Shown here in pieces: positions 19,491 through 30,600 of a stretch of DNA of 64,000 bases; within the stretch, counting starts at the first letter, position 1; each line of letters opens with the position of its first letter. The notes below the pieces were generated by a model. It was not told the origin of the DNA. It searched no databases and saw only the letters and a program-made list of their open reading frames with translations. The position numbers and the translations under genes were made by a program. Source of the DNA: Romanomermis culicivorax (taxonomy: Eukaryota; Nematoda; Enoplea; Mermithida; Mermithidae); NCBI GenBank assembly GCA_963922205.1, contig CAWUHX010000124.1:434001-498000 (forward strand), written 5' to 3'.

Positions 19491-19858
19491 CAGTGTTTAT
19501 TTGTGTCTGTCTGCACAGTGCAGAAAAGCCAAAAAAGTTTCTGCACCACTGTTTTCTCCTGTTACAATACAATAATAGTGAACATAGGAAAAAAAGAAAT
19601 TAAATGTGTAATTCATTGATATCAGAAGTGTGTACACATATCATCAAAATTTTATTCCTTCTCATAAAATAAATTTCAAAATAAATTCACAACTTTTCAC
19701 CAAAATCTTTGCCAGTCGATTTTAAAAGTTCAGAATCAATGATTGACGCATTTAAGTGATCAAACACATGATTAAAAAAATTCTTCACTAGTGCAGAAAT
19801 CACCAAAAAAAATTCTGCACAAAGCCTAAAAAGTCTGCACTGTGCAGAAAAAACACTG
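19491..19858. mobile_element. hAT-like non-autonomous element, family 3 (TIR CAGTGTTT, 8-bp TSD)
   Basis: Starts CAGTGTTTATTTGTGTCTG, ends GCAGAAAAAACACTG; CTCGTCGA is duplicated exactly (19483-19490, 19859-19866). Both ends carry the palindromic TCTGCACAGTGCAGA core. CAGTG ends with an 8-bp duplication are typical of hAT elements. A longer relative is at 33188-34474, and another right end is at 20992-21212. Confidence 0.85.
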
Positions 19859-20037
19859 CTCGTCGAGTTTTTTTTGTTCACCCCCCGCGCCCCTTCGATA
19901 GAAAGTCCAAGGAGTGTCCCCCGGGGAAAATTCTTGCCGTGCATGTCTCATGTTGCACCTTCTTTTTTTAAATATCACCATGAAATGTATCCTTCTCAAT
20001 GCTCGTTAGTTTAACTTTTTTCGTAGTTAGTTCATGA

Positions 20038-20055
20038 TGATGATGATGATTTTAT
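20038..20055. repeat. (GAT)n microsatellite
   Basis: Short run of about six GAT/ATG triplets; simple sequence only. Confidence 0.7.
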
Positions 20056-20149
20056 TCGCAACGGCACTAACCAATGTTAGGAGAATATAATAAAAATGAA
20101 CAAATAAGTTTATTAAATCCCTTAATGAATATGCAGTATATTAACAAAT

Positions 20150-20405
20150 ATGATGTGCATGGTCAAAAAGGCATATAGCTCTTACAGTAGACCAAAATTG
20201 AATTTATCCAATTTAGAGCGAAAAATTTTACTATTTCTAGATGTTATTATCGATTCAGGAAGTTTATTCCAGATAGGAATAACTCTATTCCTAAAGAAGT
20301 CTTTCTTAATATCAGTCCTAGAACCCGGGGGGAAACTTTGGCTTTGGGAGACATGTCGGCTGGAAAAAAACGCTTCTCGAGAAAATGAAGTTGAAAGTTG
20401 AGTTA
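20150..20405 (-). mobile_element. LINE reverse transcriptase, C-terminal scrap
   Basis: Minus-strand frame reads FFRNRVIPIWNKLPESI then FRSKLDKFNFGLL, the usual last residues of CR1/Jockey-type ORF2 proteins (the 'WN.LP' box). No upstream RT domain is joined to it. Confidence 0.7.
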
Positions 20406-20509
20406 ATTTCCGGTCGAAAACACTGAGTGAATATAAGAAAAAAACAAGTTAGATGTGTAATTCATTGATATCAGAAGTCTTACATATACATATCATCGAA
20501 TTTTATAAT

Positions 20510-20991
20510 TGTTGTAAGGCGGTTTTAATATATAGGAGGGATTACTGTATCAGTAAACAGTAGTCGAGCTACCGCTATATAAGAAACTACATACCAAACA
20601 ACAATGAATTCACAAGTGATTCAAGAGTAACTTTACTGTAGTCGAATACTATAGTAAATATTGGTAGAGAATAATTAATATACTCGAACAGTATATTAAT
20701 TATTTATGCTCAACTAAAGATGAGCTAGGCAACCTCATGTACAAGGCATACAAAACCAAAACAGGGGCACACACGAAAAGAAGAGAAACTAATAATGGCG
20801 TCAATATACACGGACTAGGCCGATAGGCCATGTTGGGTGACTGTGCGCAAAGTGAAAAGTTGTAAAGTAACAGTAGTACACTTTTTGATGTTCGAGTAAC
20901 AAAATGTGCTAGGGCCGTATGCCATAGAAGCGATGTACTGTAGTTACATTGCCACCAATGCAACTGTAGATTATAAAGTTACCACACAACA
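20510..20991. mobile_element. probable solo LTR
   Basis: Segment of 482 bp with ends TGTTGT...ACAACA, flanked by TAAT on both sides (20506-20509, 20992-20995), and containing TATATAAG near 20575. It interrupts a family 3 element (20420-20509 and 20992-21212 rejoin in that family's order). Terminal TGTTG/CAACA is common in Ty1/copia LTRs, but no internal genes are present to confirm. Confidence 0.6.
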
Positions 20992-21212
20992 TAATTTCTA
21001 GTTTTTTGACTATACATCTTAAAATCTTATAATAAAAATAATTGATTTTAAAAATTCAGAATCAATGATTGACACATTATAGAAGAATATATGTGATCAC
21101 ATGACTTCAAAAATTCTGCACTGGAGCAGAAATCACCGGAAAAAATTCTACATGAAGCCTCAAAAGTCTACATCATACAAAAAAAAGTCTGCACTGTACA
21201 GAAAAAACAGTG
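20992..21212. mobile_element. right half of a family 3 element
   Basis: Matches 19680-19858 in order: ATTCAGAATCAATGATTGAC, TTCTGCAC, then CTGCACTGTACAGAAAAAAC and a terminal CAGTG. The left half precedes the solo LTR at about 20420-20509. Confidence 0.65.
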
Positions 21213-21229
21213 CTTTTGAACAAAAAAAT

Positions 21230-21930
21230 TTGGAAATTATGAAAAAATTTTGGGCGCGGTATTTATTTTAGAGAATTTTTTGGGAAATTCAAAACTGAAA
21301 AGATGCGTTTTAGTGAATTTTAGAAGGTCAAAAGGGTGCAGCCGTTAACATACCTAAATCCACTTACATTCTAATTAATCCTCAACAGTTTCTATCTATT
21401 GAGTTACCTTGTCTCATTTTGTAATTGTTAACTGGCAGTATTTCATCGAAAGTTGAGATTTTTCATCAATTCTATCAATTTTTTGTCTCAGGGCTTGGAA
21501 TTTTCTAAACGTTACTACATGAACTTTTGCATTTATGAACGATAAGGATTGAAGATATTGTTATGACCGTAATCTTATAGGTTCTATCCAGGAATATTTG
21601 ATTCATTTTCCACCAATTTAGAAAGAAAAAATCCAAAAATTTTTCAATGCTTCACGCCCGACCACGAAATAAAGGCAATTACATAATTTTATTTGGAACC
21701 ACAGAAATTTTAATAGCAGATAAATTCATGAGAACTCTATCGTTATGCTTTCAGGTCCTGTACAACACCAATATATCCTTCATCAGCTCAATTTAACAGA
21801 CCTGGCTAGAATTTTACAATTTTTTCCTGATTTTTGCAGCTTACTGACTCCAAAAACATCAAAATGTTTGTGTATACTCCCAAAATGCAGAAAAAAGCGT
21901 CCGTGGCCATGTTATAAACCTTTTTAAAAT
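21230..21930. repeat. dispersed ~700-bp repeat, copy 1
   Basis: Aligns with 47935-48745 over its length, for example GAGATTTTTCATCAAT, CTTGGAATTTT, GCTTTCA..GT..TG...AACACCAAT and CTCAAAATG/CCCAAAATGCAGA. No coding frame. Probably the interior of a transposon. Confidence 0.65.
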
Positions 21931-22958
21931 GTGAAAATCTTCAAGAAAAAAAAATGGAGCTCCCCGCAAGCATTTTTTGAGCATGGAATTGAAATGAAAA
22001 TGAAATGAAAAATATTTATTGCTGTTACGCAAAACAAAATAAAAAACAGAAATATGTAATATAATGTCGTATGAATAAGTTATGTAGATAGACTTGCAAA
22101 AGATGTAAGTATCTTGAGAAACGCATAAATCATGCAGCAATAGGGTGCAAAGGTTACTTGACAAGTAACAACTTACATACACCCCCCAATTGGTTATCGA
22201 AGTTCAGAAGTTTAATTTTTCTTTGAAAACGTGCAAACTTGGAGAATTAACAATACCTGATGATAAAGAGTTCCAGATATTGATATAATGGTTAAAAAAG
22301 TCAACCTGGCAAGCACTGGTATGAACTGACTTTATGGTCAATCTTAGATCATGATTGGGACGTGTATTGTTATTCTTTATGTAGAAAAAGTCATCAGGAT
22401 TTAAACATGTATTTCTGTGGATTATGTTCTACATGGTACAGAAAGCAGACTCTAATCTATGAATATCAAGCTTATGCAGACCTAGGCTTTGAAGTCTATC
22501 TTCATAGGACAAGCCAGATTTATAACCAAAAATCTCTCTGGTAAATCTATGTTGAACATTTTTGATGTAACGTACATCCACCAAAAAATGTGCATTCTAT
22601 ACTGAACTACAGTATTCTAATATTGGATGTACATAGGTAATGAAAGCATTTGTTAAAGTATTTTTTGTCACAGGAGACGAAGGACTTGCAAATTAAAGTA
22701 GACCTACTATAGACATTTTTAACAATACACCTATAGTGTTCTTTAAACTTCATATTAGGAGATACAAGAATTCCCAAATCTTTAACATAACTTGCGTTTG
22801 ATGGTAGATTTTGATTACTAAGTGTATATTGACATGACGAGTTTTTTGCACCCAAATACAAGACATAACTTTTTGTAGTAGATATAGCTAATTGCCAGCA
22901 ATAGACCAATTGAAAGAGTATCAAGGTCTTGTTGAAGAATCATAAAATTTGTAGATAG

Positions 22959-23202
22959 CATACATGCACATAGGGGGGGTAGACCCCCATACCTGAGACC
23001 CTGGCCACCCCCCTGGCCAATAAAAATCATCAAAACACCCCCTCTGAACTTTTTTCAAGACAGCTTTTTTCATGATTTTTGTACATATTTTGTATGAAAA
23101 ACAGGCTTGTAGAACTTCGTTTTTTGCTCACCCACCTCCCCTACCACCCTGGGAAAAAGTCCATGGACCCTCCCCCTGGAAAATTCTTGCCATGCATGTC
23201 TG
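22959..23202. mobile_element. family 2 non-autonomous transposon, inserted in LINE
   Basis: Ends CATACATGCACATAGGGG and CCATGCATGTCTG; GTAGATAG duplicated exactly at 22951-22958 and 23203-23210. Removing the element and one duplication restores continuity of the LINE reading. Confidence 0.88.
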
Positions 23203-23756
23203 GTAGATAGGTAAATTGAAAATTTTTAGATCATCTGCAAAAAAAAATTTCTTTTTGATATTTTCAATAATATCATTTATTTACAAAAGAAACAAAGTTG
23301 GACCTAATACACTATGTTGGGGCACACTACTAGGCACTTTGAGCTGAGACGATAGGGAATTTCCAATTTTGACCCTTTGATTAAGGAAATTTGATACCCA
23401 GTTTAAAAGTTGACTGGTGAGACCATATTCAGAAAGTTTGAAAAGGTGCTTAGAATGGGAAATTGAGTCAAAGGCCTTGGCAAAATCAATGTACACTATG
23501 TCTAAGGAGTGTCCTTTATCCAACTGATTTACCCATGAGTTTTTACACTTGAGTAACTGTAATTCACAGGATCTGTTTCAAGAAACCAAAAAGTTGATCC
23601 GCCAAAAGGTTATGCTGATGAAGGAAACTTGAAATTTTATTATTAATCATTCTTTCCATAATTTTGCATGGGACTGAACATAGGGAAATAGGACAATAAT
23701 TTTTAACCAGGGCTGGGTCACATTTTTTGAAAATAGTAACAACAGTAGTGATATTT

Positions 23757-24807
23757 GTGGAGCTGGTTGACACCTGTTTAACATGCACATGCTATAACAT
23801 ATATATAATTGAAAAGATATAATACTGATGTACATTGGTTTTAATAGGCAAGCTATGCTGCCATTGACAGAAGGAGAGTGATTTTAGCAGCCGTTCCATG
23901 AGGCTGCATTATACGCATGAAGTAAAAAAAGTATTCACGTGATGCTCATGTGCAGCCCTTTGCTGCTCTCAAATATACACTGTTGAAATGTACATCACCA
24001 ATAATGGTGGGTTATACACATTATGCAGACAACTAATGCTATGCTGTCTTGTGAATGAAAAGAGTGTGGTTTAACATTTTGATCATGCAAATTCACAGTG
24101 TGTTGTGTGGTACAAGTGATTATAACTTTTCCAGGAGCTTTTGAGGCGACTGAAAAAGATGAGAAAAATCAGAATTTTATTGTTGTCTGTTCCTGTCATT
24201 CTCTTAAAAAATATCTCAAGTTTTACCAACACCTGAAAGAGATCCAAATATTTTTGAAATCACAGAAATATGCAAATCAGAGTATACAGCTAACGTTTTT
24301 GCTATTGACAATGGTCTTCCTATGGGTGGAATTTCTAGTGTTTACGATTTTACGTATTGACCTCCTTGTACTTTAACGCAGAGTTGCGATGGTCATCTTT
24401 ATCAAACAACAGTGCAAGGTAGCAGAAGCAATACAAAAAAATCATGGTTGAAGATCACATCATGATATCAAAAAGTTCACTGTTGATTTCTGCATCTTCT
24501 ACCCCTATTTTCTATTACAGTTTTCTTTGTTTTAGAATTGTTTTACATTATACTTTTTTCTGTTTTCTGAATATGCAAATTAGGTATGAACTAATTTTTT
24601 GGGACACCCTGTTTCAAGTCAAGGAATGTTCACATGAATACTTTCTTTTCCATGCATATAAAACAGTGTCGGTGGAATGGCTGCAAAAATTACCCTCCTT
24701 CTGTCAATGGCAGCCTAGCTTGCCTGTTAAAACGAACATACATCAGTGTTATATCTTTTCTATTATGACATAGCATGTAGGCATTAAATGAGTGTCAACC
24801 AGCTCCA
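23757..24807. mobile_element. foldback element with ~130-bp inverted ends, inserted in LINE
   Basis: Outer 17 bp GTGGAGCTGGTTGACAC (from 23758) is perfectly inverted at 24790-24806; similarity goes on for about 130 bp (TAGGCAAGCTATGCTGCCAT near 23846 against its inverse near 24709). No transposase is seen inside; small ORFs there look random. No clear target duplication. Confidence 0.75.
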
Positions 24808-25409
24808 CTAATACCAGCCAAATTTGTATGGCAAGTTTTTTGATGAGAAAAGCACAAAGGTTGTCAGGTCTGAGGGCTATGGATGGCTTGATGCCTTTTA
24901 AGGCTGCTAAAATGATTGGAATGGTGAAAGATATTGATGACAGATCAACATTTGATCAGTTTGTGAACTCAGGCAAAGTGCTGTTATCTGGTGTAAAAAC
25001 AGAATGCTGGGAACCCACTTATAAAATTTAGCTGTACAATGATCAAAGAGAACTTGTTCGCTTTCAGGTCTGATACAACTAGGAGTATAAGTAGTATTCA
25101 TATTATCAGGTTCGACCAGTTTGGGGGGGGGAGTAAACAGGCTAAATTTTACATGTGGGTTCCTCGTCTTCAGCATAATTACTGTCTATGAGTTGTTAAT
25201 TTTGAGCATGGATTTCTGTCACTAGTGAGTAGACATTTATGTTCCTTTAAAATTTTCCTTAGGCTGCAGCACAGAGCACATAGGCGGGCCTGAAGTACCC
25301 ATCCTGCTGAGGCTCTTTGAAACAAAGTTGTTAATTAAAATAGTATCAAGGGCCTTAAAAAATAGTGTTCATACTTTCTGCTGAAATTGTGTAGTGGTAA
25401 ACACATTAA

Positions 25410-25625
25410 GTCTACAGGTTGGTGGACCAGATTCGATTCTTCAAATAGATAGGATTTTTCTGTAGTGACAAGGAGTATGCGACATGTGTGCAGATTTTAT
25501 GCTAATGAGTTCCTGGATGCCATGCACCCATGGATTTTTGAACTGATCTGGATAGCTGGCATCATGAGGAGTCCAAAAATGCCAGTTTGGACCACAATTG
25601 GGAAAGGAAATGACTTGTAAAAAAA
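25410..25625. repeat. dispersed ~200-bp repeat (family 7), with partial copies elsewhere
   Basis: Aligns with 30410-30600 (shared AATGAGTTCCTG, TGATCTGGATAGCTGGCATC, GCCAGTTTGGACC). Parts recur inverted at 40920-41010 and 37020-37060. No coding function seen. Confidence 0.75.
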
Positions 25626-25650
25626 TCTGGTAAATGAAATTTGGGGGGGG

Positions 25651-25827
25651 CATACCTGTAATTGGCGCAACTTGGCTAATTATGTAATCAACAACCCCCC
25701 AGACTTAAAAATTTGACAAAAAAGTGTTTTTTGCACTTTTTGGGGAAAATGACTTTTTTACCCATTGCCCAAAAATTTTGGGTTTACCCCTCCCCCACCC
25801 CAATTGGTCAGACCACTTACAGGTATG
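25651..25827. mobile_element. non-autonomous DNA transposon, family 1 (TIR CATACCTGTA)
   Basis: Begins CATACCTGTAATTGG and ends CTTACAGGTATG. Flanks are G runs on both sides, so an 8-bp duplication (GGGGGGGG) is possible but not informative. An inverted half copy follows to about 25950. Repeated G, C and T tracts dominate the body. Confidence 0.75.
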
Positions 25828-26025
25828 GGGGGGGGGGGATTGAAAAAAGTAGGAAATTTCCCAAAAAGGGCACTTTTTCCCAATTTTTTCGAAGTTGGGG
25901 GGAGGTTGGGTGTATGGTTGGCCAAGTTGGGGGGGGGGGGGTCACCCCAGCACTTTTCTTTGTGCACGGCATTTGTGCCAATTGGCACAAGAGGCCAAAA
26001 AAATTTGTGCAAGTAGCACAAAAAT

Positions 26026-26105
26026 TTTTTTCTACTAGAAAGAAGAAAGAAAGAAATTAATTTTTCTACTGGAAAGAAGAAAGAAAGAAATTTTTTCTAC
26101 TAGAG
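26026..26105. repeat. two-copy minisatellite
   Basis: TTTTCTACT(A/G)GAAAGAAG followed by AAAGAAAGAAATT occurs twice in tandem, about 41 bp apart. Confidence 0.7.
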
Positions 26106-26963
26106 ACATTACTGAAAATAGCGGAAAGGTTTTAGGTCAAAATTTTGATAAAAATGCATCCATTTTTTGTAAAAATTGTGCACAAACTATTTTTCAGCTA
26201 ACCATGTCAGTGACATAAGAAAAAACTGTGCAGGTAGTTCACAATGAGTCGAAAAGAAATGGAATGCTGAAAAATTTAAATAACTCTAGAATTGTCCAGG
26301 AAGTTTAAATTGATTCAATTTTCGACTATTAATCTTATAACTTATATATATTCAACAAGAATGCAAAGACTAGTGAAAATAAAATCAAAAAAGTGTAAAT
26401 TTTTGGTCAGAACATTGTACCATTGCTAACAATGTCGAATTTTTCATTTGAATAAAGAAGAAGATAAAAAAAGAAATTTATTAAATGCCAAGAAAATACA
26501 AGCGTAACTATGAATAATACAGAGAAGCTCATGGACGTGACAAAAGCACCTGGTAATTGAACTTTAAAGAATGACTCAATTTAGATCGAAAGCAGGGCAT
26601 ATTGTTCAAAGGAATGATATCATCAGGTAAGGAATTCTAAAAATCAATATTTTGCAAGCAAAAGCCACGTTTTAAAGCATTAGAGTTATACTTAGATATA
26701 TACAATTTTCAAAATTAAGAACCTATATGATAAGTCAATACGCCTACATCTAAATGCAAGGTCATCAAGGCCAGATTTGTCGAGGCTCTCCTTATAGCTT
26801 AAATCTTTATAACCAAAAAGTCTTTTTGTAATCCTCTGTTGAACTTTTTCTACCATTTTAGTAGTTGCCAATTTTTACCTATTGAGTCCTATTAAATAAA
26901 TAGGATAAATAATAAATATATATAAAAAATATATAAAAATATAAACCATGTAACCATCCTATA

Positions 26964-27401
26964 CAGGGCCGTATCCAGGAATTTTTGATAGGGGGGGGGG
27001 CGACTTCAAAAATATAGACAATTTTGAAGTGTCAAGAAAATATAGCGTAGTGTATGACTTTTCAGGTGTCTGCGGTTCGGCTTCACGTGTTATGGGCTCG
27101 GCTATAGGTGCTGCTATCGATTCATTTTGAGCCGTTCATTTTGATGATTGAAAACCAAACTGTTCTAAGCTACGTTTCATTATAATTTATAGTTGATATT
27201 TTTAAAATGCTATTCTGAAAAAATAATTTAATTTAAAGTTTTAGAATGAAAATTCAAGGATATTTGAATAGGTAATATGAACGTCAGTGTCACTAGTTTC
27301 CACCAACTGCTATTTATTACAACAAGGGCTGGAAAAAAATTTTTCGTTACAACGACAGGGGGGGGCTACTGCCCCCCCGCCCCCCTCTAAATACGGCCCT
27401 G
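26964..27401. mobile_element. hAT-like non-autonomous element (TIR CAGGGCCGTA, 8-bp TSD)
   Basis: Ends CAGGGCCGTATCC and TACGGCCCTG, flanked by exact ATCCTATA (26956-26963, 27402-27409). CAGGGCCGTA ends are a common hAT form. 438 bp, no transposase, poly-G and poly-C blocks just inside the ends. Confidence 0.9.
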
Positions 27402-27575
27402 ATCCTATATATAAAAAACCATGTAACCATCTCAATAAAAAACCAGATATGCTATAGGAAGCTAATTTTCTGACCAGTTTTTCATGAGAAACAGTATCAA
27501 ATGCCGTTTGAAAATCAATATAAATTGAATCTGTTGCTACTTTTTTTCTAAATTTTTTGCCCATAATGTTTTACA

Positions 27576-28195
27576 ACTTGTTGGGCACCCTGTTGATGGC
27601 AAGTTGGGTCGGGAAATTGCCATGCAAATCAATGAATTGGACGACTAGGGGCGTAGACATTTGCATAGAAGTGGAGCACCACAGAAAGACCAAAAGTGAT
27701 AGTGAAAGTCATTCATTCACAATTATTGTTTTTATAATATTTTCGTATTATATGCTGGCATCCAATAAATCTTTGCCCAGCACAAGCCTCGTTAATTTAC
27801 ATAAAAATATTAGTGGTGTATCCACTCTGTTTTTAACATTTGTTGGAGTTTATTGTTTTATATATTATTCATTATTTAGATCTGAGCGACCGATTGGAGT
27901 GAAGGGCCAAAGGCCCAGGCGCCTGCTTGCTGATTGCAAGCCCAGGAAGACCCACATGGGGATCCCGCAAGTAAGTTTATCCCTGAGGGGATTCCTTGTC
28001 TCTTCTAGGACACTACGAGGGCTCTGTGTGAAGCCCTATATTTAAAGTAAGCTTATCTTTGTTGTTGCCAGGTCTGGGGAACTGGACTGTTGCACTATCA
28101 CCGAGGCTTAGATAAGGGAGTAATTCTAACAGGTCAGTTCAGACCAGCCTCCATCTTTTCTCAAACCCTCAAGGAAAGACCTGCACAACAAACTT
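27576..28195. repeat. LTR-like repeat, copy 1
   Basis: Begins TGTTGGGCACCCTGTTG and contains AATAAA near 27765. A diverged copy is at 29829-30420 (TGTTGGGTACCCTGTTGG, AATAAA near 30006, GAAGGGCCAAGGGCCTGG). The long frame at 27557-28045 is not conserved between copies, so it is not a gene. Possibly an old solo LTR pair. Confidence 0.5.
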
Positions 28196-29407
28196 ATAAG
28201 CTGAAGAACACAAGATTTTTTCTTTCTAAATACAAATTGTCTATCATTCAGAAAATTATTTGACCCGAAATAAGCCATTAGGTCTACATTTATAATACTT
28301 TCCATAACCTTGCATGAGACACAAAATTAAGAAGGTCTATAATTTTCTACCTCTGCTGGGTCGTTTTTTTGAAAATAGGTACCACACTTGATGTTTTCCC
28401 AATATCTGGTAATTGTCCAGTTCAAAATGGAATTTCAAAAATTGTTTTCAAAGGTTCTGCCAAAACTAGATATAATTTTTTCAGGAAAAAGGCACACAGA
28501 CCATCCATACCAAGAGACAGTGTAGGCTTCAAATATTTTAGAGTCAATTGGACTCTTAAGAAATCGAATTTGATTGACAAATCTTTATTAAATTGCTTTT
28601 GAGGATATTCAGGGATTTTTTCATTGTCCAAGATAAATACAGATAGAAAATATTGGTTGAATATTTCACTTTTCATTTGATCATCAGTTATATCAGACTC
28701 ACCAGAAACAATAACATGGATAATGTGTCTCAACTGAGTTTTATTATTGATAAATCTATAAAAATCCTTGATTGAATTCGATTTTAGCAATCATTCTCTT
28801 GCATAATATTTGATCATTGCAGTTTTCAAGACTTTAGAATTGTGTTTGAGTTTTTTTTAGCATTTACTATGATTCCTAACATAATTTTTCCACATGTTTT
28901 TCTTTATTGATTTCAATTTCAAAAGATACTTTGGAAACTTAGAGGCTTTTGAGAATTTTTTTTGGGGCACAAATTCAAGTATTAATTTCTTCATTAGTTC
29001 TAAAAAACAAGATTGACAGTAATGCATTGTTCAAAAAAATCTGTCCAAAATCAACTTTTGCCAAATAGATTTGGAGAGATTCATGATCAGCTTTTCTGAA
29101 AACAAATTTATCATCATAAATGAGTTTATCCTTGATTCTAACATTGATACTAAAATTGACAGTACAATGGTCACTCGTACAAAAATTTTACCCTGTATTG
29201 CAATTATTCACAAGGCCAGGGAGATTACAGAATACTAAATCCAAAAAATTATGGCCACCAGTTGGTGGTTTCATTACAAATTGCTCAAATCCATTTCTTG
29301 TCAAACAATTGCCCAATGGAAAGGTAAAATTGTTAATATGAGAAGGATATTCATACTATTTGAAAGCTGGTAGATTAAAATATCCAAAAATTATACATGT
29401 TGGGCAC

Positions 29408-29828
29408 CAAACATGCACAGCAAGAATTTTCCAAGGGGGAGGGTCCTTGAGCTTCTTATCCAGGGGGTAGCTGGGTGGGTGAGCAAAAGAAAACAAAAAA
29501 AGTTCTGAAAGCTTGTTTTATGCACAAAAATCATCAAAAAAGTTGTCTTAAAAAAGTTCAGGGGGTGTTTGCATACCATTACTTGGGGGGACCCCCCCCC
29601 AACTTGGCCAACCATATACCCAACCTACCTAGTTTGGAAAAAATTAAAAAAATTTGCAAAAAAGAGTATGTTTTTTGGCCTTTTTGGGAAAAATTTCCAC
29701 TTTTTTCGACCCCCCCCCCCCAACTGGTCTGACCTCTTACAGGTATGGGTGTTTGACGATTTTTTTTGGGCCAAGAGGGTGACCAGGGTCTCAGGTATGG
29801 GGATTTACCCCCCCTATGTGCATATATG
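29408..29828. mobile_element. family 2 element carrying a family 1 element
   Basis: Ends CAAACATGCAC and GTGCATATATG, flanked by TTGGGCAC (29400-29407) and TTGGGTAC (29829-29836), 7 of 8 matching. Its target is the start of the LTR-like repeat. The body is interrupted by 29572-29747. Confidence 0.82.
29572..29747. mobile_element. family 1 element nested in family 2
   Basis: Ends CATACCATTACTTGG and CTTACAGGTATG; exact 8-bp duplication GGTGTTTG (29564-29571, 29748-29755). Excising it restores the family 2 text GGTGTTTGACGATTTTTTT seen at 16730. Confidence 0.92.
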
Positions 29829-30420
29829 TTGGGTACCCTGTTGGTGGCAAAGTTGTGATGGGAAGTCGACATGCAAATCAACAAAGTAGATGACCAGCGG
29901 CACAAACATTTGCATAGAAATGGAGCCCCACAGAAAGATGGAAGTGATGATGATAAATCATCGTCAATATTTTTATTATATTTCTTGATATTAGTGCTGG
30001 GGTCTAATAAACCTTTCACCAGCATTTTTGTATTAATTTACATAAACTTATTTAGTGGTGCAGTCACATTCTTTTAAATATTTATTATTCTATATTGATA
30101 TATTAATTATTCAGATTCAATATTATGGAAGTGCGAAGGGCCAAGGGCCTGGGCGCCAGTGCTTGCTGAGATCAAGCAACAGGAAGACCTTTGAAGGGAT
30201 CCTGCAAGTAAGTTTATTCCTGAAGAGGAAGCTTTCTTTTCAGGGAGGCTGTGAGGTGCCACTGTGAGGCCCCTTATTAGAGGTAAGTTGTTATTGTTGT
30301 TGCCACATTGGGGGAACAGAACTGTTGCGCAATATTCGAGCCATAGCCAAGGAATTAGCTCTAACTAGTTCAGCTAAGACCAGAGTCTATCTTTTCTTGA
30401 TTTTAAGGAAAGGCCTAAAG
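29829..30420. repeat. LTR-like repeat, copy 2
   Basis: Diverged copy of 27576-28195, in the same orientation. The first bases (TGTTGGGCAC at 29398) were left on the other side of the family 2 insertion. Followed directly by a family 7 repeat to about 30600. Confidence 0.5.
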
Positions 30421-30600
30421 GATTTTTCTGCAGAGACAATGACCATGTGAGATGTGCACAGATTCTATGCAAATGAGTTCCTGAATGTAATGAGCGCCTG
30501 GATTTTTGAAATGATCTGGATAGCTGGCATCTTGAGGAGTCCAAAAAGGCCAGTTTGGACCATAATTGGGAAGGAAACTGACTGATAAAAAAATTTCCAA

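Larger units (their letters stand above)
18930..19950. mobile_element. family 2 element, damaged, carrying two later insertions
   Basis: Outer pieces match family 2 as seen at 22959-23202: TACCTGAAACCCTGG near 18952, CTGAACTTTTTTGACGAG near 19001, then after the inserts GTTCACCCCCCGCGCCCC near 19877 and TTGCCGTGCATGTCTC at the right end. The left terminal repeat is not recognisable. Two elements with their own duplications sit inside (19049-19463 and 19491-19858). Confidence 0.65.
22200..25060 (-). mobile_element. LINE (CR1/Jockey-like) copy, broken by two insertions
   Basis: Minus-strand pieces in order: 25060-24808 (DNLCAFLIKKLA, RT start region), 23756-23203 with frameshifts (YIDFAKAFDSISHSK near 23490, catalytic FADD near 23235), 22958-22200 (YVKDLGILVSPNMKF, then IWNSLSSGIVNSPS at the C-terminus). 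Stops and frame changes make it dead. A foldback element (23757-24807) and a family 2 element (22959-23202) split it. Confidence 0.8.
26460..29400 (-). mobile_element. LINE (CR1/Jockey-like) copy with endonuclease relic, split by insertions
   Basis: Minus-strand pieces in order: 29400-29000 (APE-type endonuclease end: GYFNLP, FLDLVFCN, SDHCTVNF), 28790-28250 (IKDFYRFINNKTQLRH, LKPTLSLGMDGLCAFFLKK), 27564-27410 (SIYIDFQTAFDTVSHEK), 26890-26560 (C-terminal region). Insertions at 27576-28195 and 26964-27401 separate them. Frameshifts and stops throughout. Confidence 0.75.

Noticed and set aside
20038..20055. Telomeric or satellite array
   Set aside because: Only a few GAT triplets; no long array and no telomere-type repeat.
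25713..26060. ORFs rich in Gly, Pro and Phe
   Set aside because: Translations of G and C homopolymer tracts in a family 1 transposon; both strands give similar frames.
27557..28045. 162-codon ORF
   Set aside because: It spans a boundary between a LINE piece and an LTR-like repeat, and the frame is not kept in the second copy of the repeat at 29829-30420.
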